10,280 nucleotides of DNA from Alphaproteobacteria bacterium (GTDB lineage: Bacteria; Pseudomonadota; Alphaproteobacteria; RF32; UBA3637), in assembly GCA_017632555.1 (NCBI GenBank), contig JAGBRF010000140.1:1-10280 (forward strand), written 5' to 3'. How positions within the stretch are numbered: the first letter of the stretch is position 1; the number at the start of each line of letters is the position of its first letter. A program made the translations under genes and the position numbers. This document shows, piece by piece, positions 7,644 to 10,280 of the stretch. The notes below the pieces were generated by a model that worked only from the letters and a program-made list of their open reading frames with translations, ran no database searches and was not told the DNA's origin.

Positions 7644-8302
7644 TGGAAAAATTACAGCAAACTATCGGATATCATTTTAAAAATCAGCAACTGTTGAAAG
7701 ATACGCTGACTTTGGCGCACGCAAACAAAGCCGCCACTTATGAACGGTTGGAATTTTTGGGCGATCGGGTTTTGGGGTTGATTATTGCCGATATGTTATT
7801 GCTTCACCACAAAACAGAAAAAGAAGGCGATATAGCTAAACGCTTTACGGCACTTGTTCGCGAAGAAACATTGGCTATGTTGGCAAAGCAAATCGGTATT
7901 CCGGCATCTTTAATTACCGACACCCCCGAATTACGTGATAATGCTTCCGTTCTGTCGGACGTTATGGAAGCTTTAATTGCCGCCATATACAAAGATAGCG
8001 GATTTGAAGCGGCCCAAAAATTTGTTCAACCGTTATATGCTGACTTGATTGACAAAAACATTGCTCCGCCTGTTGATCCGAAAACGGCGTTGCAAGAATG
8101 GGGACACAAACACAACATTCTTTTGCCGGTTTATCGCATTATATCACAAATCGGTCCGGCACACGCCCCATTGTTTAAAGTCGGTGTTAAAATGGGCAAT
8201 TATGATGAAGTTGTTGCCGAAGGTACTTCCAAAAAAATTGCCGAACAAAACGCCGCAGATAACTTTTTGAAACTGTATGCAAAAGGCACAAAAAATGGAT
8301 AA
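7643..8302 (+). CDS. rnc: Ribonuclease III
   Basis: This double-strand-specific endonuclease processes rRNA precursors and structured mRNAs. The catalytic domain (about 1-140) carries ERLEFLGD (34-41), with E37 and D41, and SDVMEALIAAIY, with D106 and E109, which are the four metal-binding acidic residues. A double-stranded-RNA-binding domain (about 145-213) runs from PKTALQEW to KKIAEQNAADNFLKLY. I chose the ATG at 7643, giving 219 residues, because it overlaps the lepB stop by one base, has AGAGGG upstream, and starts MEKLQQTIGYHF as family members do. The in-frame ATG at 7592 would add 17 residues that lie inside lepB and match nothing known in RNase III. Confidence 0.97.
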   Translation: MEKLQQTIGYHFKNQQLLKDTLTLAHANKAATYERLEFLGDRVLGLIIADMLLLHHKTEKEGDIAKRFTALVREETLAMLAKQIGIPASLITDTPELRDNASVLSDVMEALIAAIYKDSGFEAAQKFVQPLYADLIDKNIAPPVDPKTALQEWGHKHNILLPVYRIISQIGPAHAPLFKVGVKMGNYDEVVAEGTSKKIAEQNAADNFLKLYAKGTKNG

Positions 8303-9200
8303 TACGGAAACTCGTTGCGGATTTGTTGCTGTATTGGGCGCACCTAATGCCGGCAAATCAACGTTAGTCAATTTAATGGTTGGTGCCAAAGTTTCCATTG
8401 TATCGCCAAAAGTTCAAACAACCCGTTCCCGTGTTCGCGGTATTGTTGTGCAAGACAATACGGAAATTGTGCTTGTTGACGTTCCGGGAATTTTCAAGCC
8501 CAAACGCCGTTTGGACAGAGCTATGGTTGCAACGGCGTGGACAGAATCAAACGATGCAGACGAAAGAATGTTGTTGATTGACGTCAAGCGCGGTTTGGAC
8601 GATGACAGCCAACGCATTATCAATCAATTGGAAAAGGACAAACGCCCAACCATTTTGGTGTTAAACAAAATCGATACAATAGAAAAAGAAAAATTATTGC
8701 CTTTGATTGAAAAGTTAAAGTCTTATTCCGTATTCAAAGAAACTTTTATGATCAGCGCAAAAACCGGCGAAAATGTGAAAGAATTATTGAATTATTTGGT
8801 ATCTCAAATGCCTGTTGGCGCTTTTATGTTCCCGTCCGACAATTTGTCCGATTTGCCAAATCGTTTGTTTGCCGCCGAAATTACACGCGAAAAGTTGTAT
8901 ATGAATTTGCAAAAAGAATTGCCCTATTCCGTTGCAGTTGAAACAAACAAATTTGAACGTAACGAAGCCAAAGGCGATATCCGTATTGAACAAACTATTT
9001 ACGTTGAACGCGAAGGACAAAAAGCCATTGTGATTGGCAAAAACGGCAGTATGTTGAAAAAAATCGGTTCGGCCGTTCGTTATGAATTGACGCAAATTTT
9101 TGAATGTCCCGTCCACGTATTTTTGTTTGTAAAAGTCCGTGAAAATTGGGTCAATGATCCGGAACGTTACGCAGAATGGGGGTTGGATTTTAATGCCTGA
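8295..9200 (+). CDS. era: GTPase Era, 16S rRNA/30S maturation factor
   Basis: This 301-residue GTPase binds the 3' end of 16S rRNA during small-subunit assembly. The GTPase motifs are G1 GAPNAGKS (15-22), G2 TTR (42-44), G3 DVPG (62-65; the second residue is more often Thr), G4 NKID (124-127) and G5 SAK (154-156). The C-terminal KH domain (about 205-285) contains VIGKNGSMLKKIG. The chosen start overlaps the rnc stop by 8 bases (ATGGATAA), has AAAGG upstream, and leaves the usual short lead-in to CGFVAVLGAPNAG. An in-frame ATG at 8277 would add six residues with no family support. The end overlaps recO by 8 bases. Confidence 0.97.
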   Translation: MDNTETRCGFVAVLGAPNAGKSTLVNLMVGAKVSIVSPKVQTTRSRVRGIVVQDNTEIVLVDVPGIFKPKRRLDRAMVATAWTESNDADERMLLIDVKRGLDDDSQRIINQLEKDKRPTILVLNKIDTIEKEKLLPLIEKLKSYSVFKETFMISAKTGENVKELLNYLVSQMPVGAFMFPSDNLSDLPNRLFAAEITREKLYMNLQKELPYSVAVETNKFERNEAKGDIRIEQTIYVEREGQKAIVIGKNGSMLKKIGSAVRYELTQIFECPVHVFLFVKVRENWVNDPERYAEWGLDFNA

Positions 9201-9855
9201 TTGGCAAGATAACGGGTTTGTGTTGGGCGTTCGGCGTTTTGGAGAAAACGGCGCTGTTCTTTCCGTTTTGACATCAAATCACGGACGGCATTTAGGTTTA
9301 ATCAGACGGCGTTCGTTGCCTTTGATTGGCGGATTTGCTGATTTGAAATGGCGGGCTCGTTTATCGGAACACCTGGGGACTTTCACATGTGAAATAACAA
9401 ATCCTTTTTCGGCATCTTTTATGGACGATAAAAGGCGTTTATCGGCAATCAGCACCCTTTGTGCTTTGTTGGACGAAACGTTACCGGAACGCGAACCGGT
9501 CAATGAATTTTATGGTCTTGTTTGTGATTTTTTAGAACACTTAAACGATGAAAATTGGCGTGAAAATTATGTCCGTTTGGAAGTGGCTTTGTTGTCCACT
9601 TTGGGTTTCGGATTGGATTTGTCAAAATGCGCCGCCGGTGGCAGTGATGATTTGGCTTATGTGTCCCCGAAAACCGGACGTGCCGTCAGTCGTGAAAAAG
9701 CCGAACCTTATCGGGAAAAATTACTTCCCCTGCCCGCTTTTTTAATCAAAGAAGAACCGGCAAGCGATTTGGACATCCGTAACGGATTGAATCTAACCAG
9801 CTACTTTTTATCACAGCACGTCAAATCTATGCCGATTATGCGCAGTTATATTTAA
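9193..9855 (+). CDS. recO: DNA repair protein RecO
   Basis: This 220-residue mediator works with RecR and RecF to load RecA on single-stranded DNA coated by SSB. The N-terminal OB fold (about 1-80) starts DNGFVLGVRRFGENGAVL and includes GRHLGLIRR. A helical C-terminal domain follows, with YVRLEVALLSTLGFGLDLSKCA and YVSPKTGRAVS. The latter segment stands where zinc-binding cysteines occur in some RecO proteins; only one Cys remains, as in other alphaproteobacterial members. I placed the start at 9193 because it overlaps the era stop by 8 bases (ATGCCTGA), has a GGGGG stretch about 10 bases upstream and gives a family-like N-terminus. An in-frame ATG at 9139 lies deep in era. Sequence conservation in this family is low. 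Confidence 0.93.
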   Translation: MPDWQDNGFVLGVRRFGENGAVLSVLTSNHGRHLGLIRRRSLPLIGGFADLKWRARLSEHLGTFTCEITNPFSASFMDDKRRLSAISTLCALLDETLPEREPVNEFYGLVCDFLEHLNDENWRENYVRLEVALLSTLGFGLDLSKCAAGGSDDLAYVSPKTGRAVSREKAEPYREKLLPLPAFLIKEEPASDLDIRNGLNLTSYFLSQHVKSMPIMRSYI

Positions 9856-9858
9856 TAT

Positions 9859-10280
9859 TTATCGTCTGCCACCGGCACGTAGAGTTGACAAAATGGAAAG
9901 TTTTTTTATCTTCGCCGTCAGCAAGTTGACAATATCTTCGTGGCCATATTTTTTTGCCATATCCAAAGCACTAACGCCTTTTCGTCTTTTTGTCACATCG
10001 GCTTTGGCGTTGAGCAGTTTTTCGGCTATTTCTTTATTACCTTTTACAGAGGCCACCATCAACGGTGTAAAGCCATAACTGTCTGCTTTGTCCACATCGG
10101 CACCCTTGGAAATCAAAAAGTCAACAAACTTTTCTTTTCCCATTGTCACAGCACACATCAATGGTGTTCGGTTATAATTTTGAATAACCGCCATATCAAT
10201 ATCAACACCTTTGTTTAATAAAGTCTCGGCTTTTTCCAAAATGATTTTATCTGTGTCTTTATCAAAATGAATCGTTCCCC
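9859..10280 (-). CDS. Ankyrin-repeat protein, 5' part beyond the window
   Basis: 139 residues are visible, and the frame stays open to the right edge, so this is the C-terminal part of a longer protein. A partial repeat (ILEKAETLLNKGVDID) is followed by two good repeats, RTPLMCAVTMGKEKFVDFLI and FTPLMVASVKGNKEIAEKLL. A shorter third repeat, VSALDMAKKYGHEDIVNLL, follows, then a basic tail ending LRAGGRR. Ankyrin repeats bind other proteins; the partner cannot be told from sequence. No signal peptide or other domain is visible in this part. A TTG at 10237-10239 could be mistaken for the start, but it has no ribosome site and the repeat pattern extends upstream of it. The stop lies 3 bases from the recO stop on the opposite strand. 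Confidence 0.88.
   Translation of the reverse strand, partial: GTIHFDKDTDKIILEKAETLLNKGVDIDMAVIQNYNRTPLMCAVTMGKEKFVDFLISKGADVDKADSYGFTPLMVASVKGNKEIAEKLLNAKADVTKRRKGVSALDMAKKYGHEDIVNLLTAKIKKLSILSTLRAGGRR

Noticed and set aside
9139..9192. Longer N-terminus for RecO from the ATG at 9139
   Set aside because: The extra 18 residues are the era coding sequence in another frame and do not resemble RecO.
9867..9877. TGCC-ACC-GGCA inverted repeat just past recO as a terminator
   Set aside because: The stem is only 4 pairs with no T-run after it, and it lies within the coding end of the ankyrin gene (Ala-Gly-Gly).
10237..10239. TTG as the start codon of the ankyrin gene
   Set aside because: There is no ribosome site upstream, and the frame and repeat-like sequence continue to the window edge.

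Overview
The window looks like a chromosomal segment of a low-GC alphaproteobacterium. The evidence is a Fo-only ATP synthase operon (atpI, a, c, b', b) with two different b-type subunits and no F1 genes beside it, the lepB-rnc-era-recO cluster, alphaproteobacterial-type RecO, AtpI and DciA (DUF721) proteins, and AT-rich codon use (Leu mostly TTG/TTA) across all genes. A host- or gut-associated lineage is possible but is only a guess. The window is gene-dense: no gap exceeds about 84 bases. I see no tRNA, rRNA, CRISPR array or insertion sequence.

Minus strand, 1-6750. Transcription runs leftwards. First come tgt (queuine tRNA-ribosyltransferase) and dciA (putative helicase loader), which abut exactly. 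A 61-base gap follows with a good promoter candidate. It leads into a membrane-anchored DsbA-like thioredoxin-fold protein, then atpI, atpB, atpE, atpF' and atpF, and a 79-residue unknown protein, all closely packed as one likely operon. After 84 bases comes a large signalling protein truncated by the left edge. It fuses an RsbW-like ATPase domain, a response-regulator receiver and a PP2C/SpoIIE phosphatase.

Plus strand, 6831-9855. This is lepB, rnc, era and recO, four housekeeping genes for protein export, RNA processing, ribosome maturation and recombination. They overlap by 1, 8 and 8 bases and probably form one transcript from a promoter in the 80-base gap shared with tgt. The internal starts were reassigned on the basis of family length, overlaps and Shine-Dalgarno-like sequence.

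Right edge, 9859-10280, minus strand. The end of an ankyrin-repeat protein runs off the window and meets recO tail to tail, with 3 bases between the stop codons.

The most unusual signal is in atpE. Helix 2 of the c subunit, with its proton-carrying Glu, is canonical, but the glycine-rich packing motif of helix 1 is gone. It is replaced by a segment containing Lys, Trp and Glu, in an intact, well-expressed-looking gene. Also notable are the DsbA-like gene heading the Fo operon and the ATPase-receiver-phosphatase order of the signalling protein. I did not find a clearly new multi-gene system.
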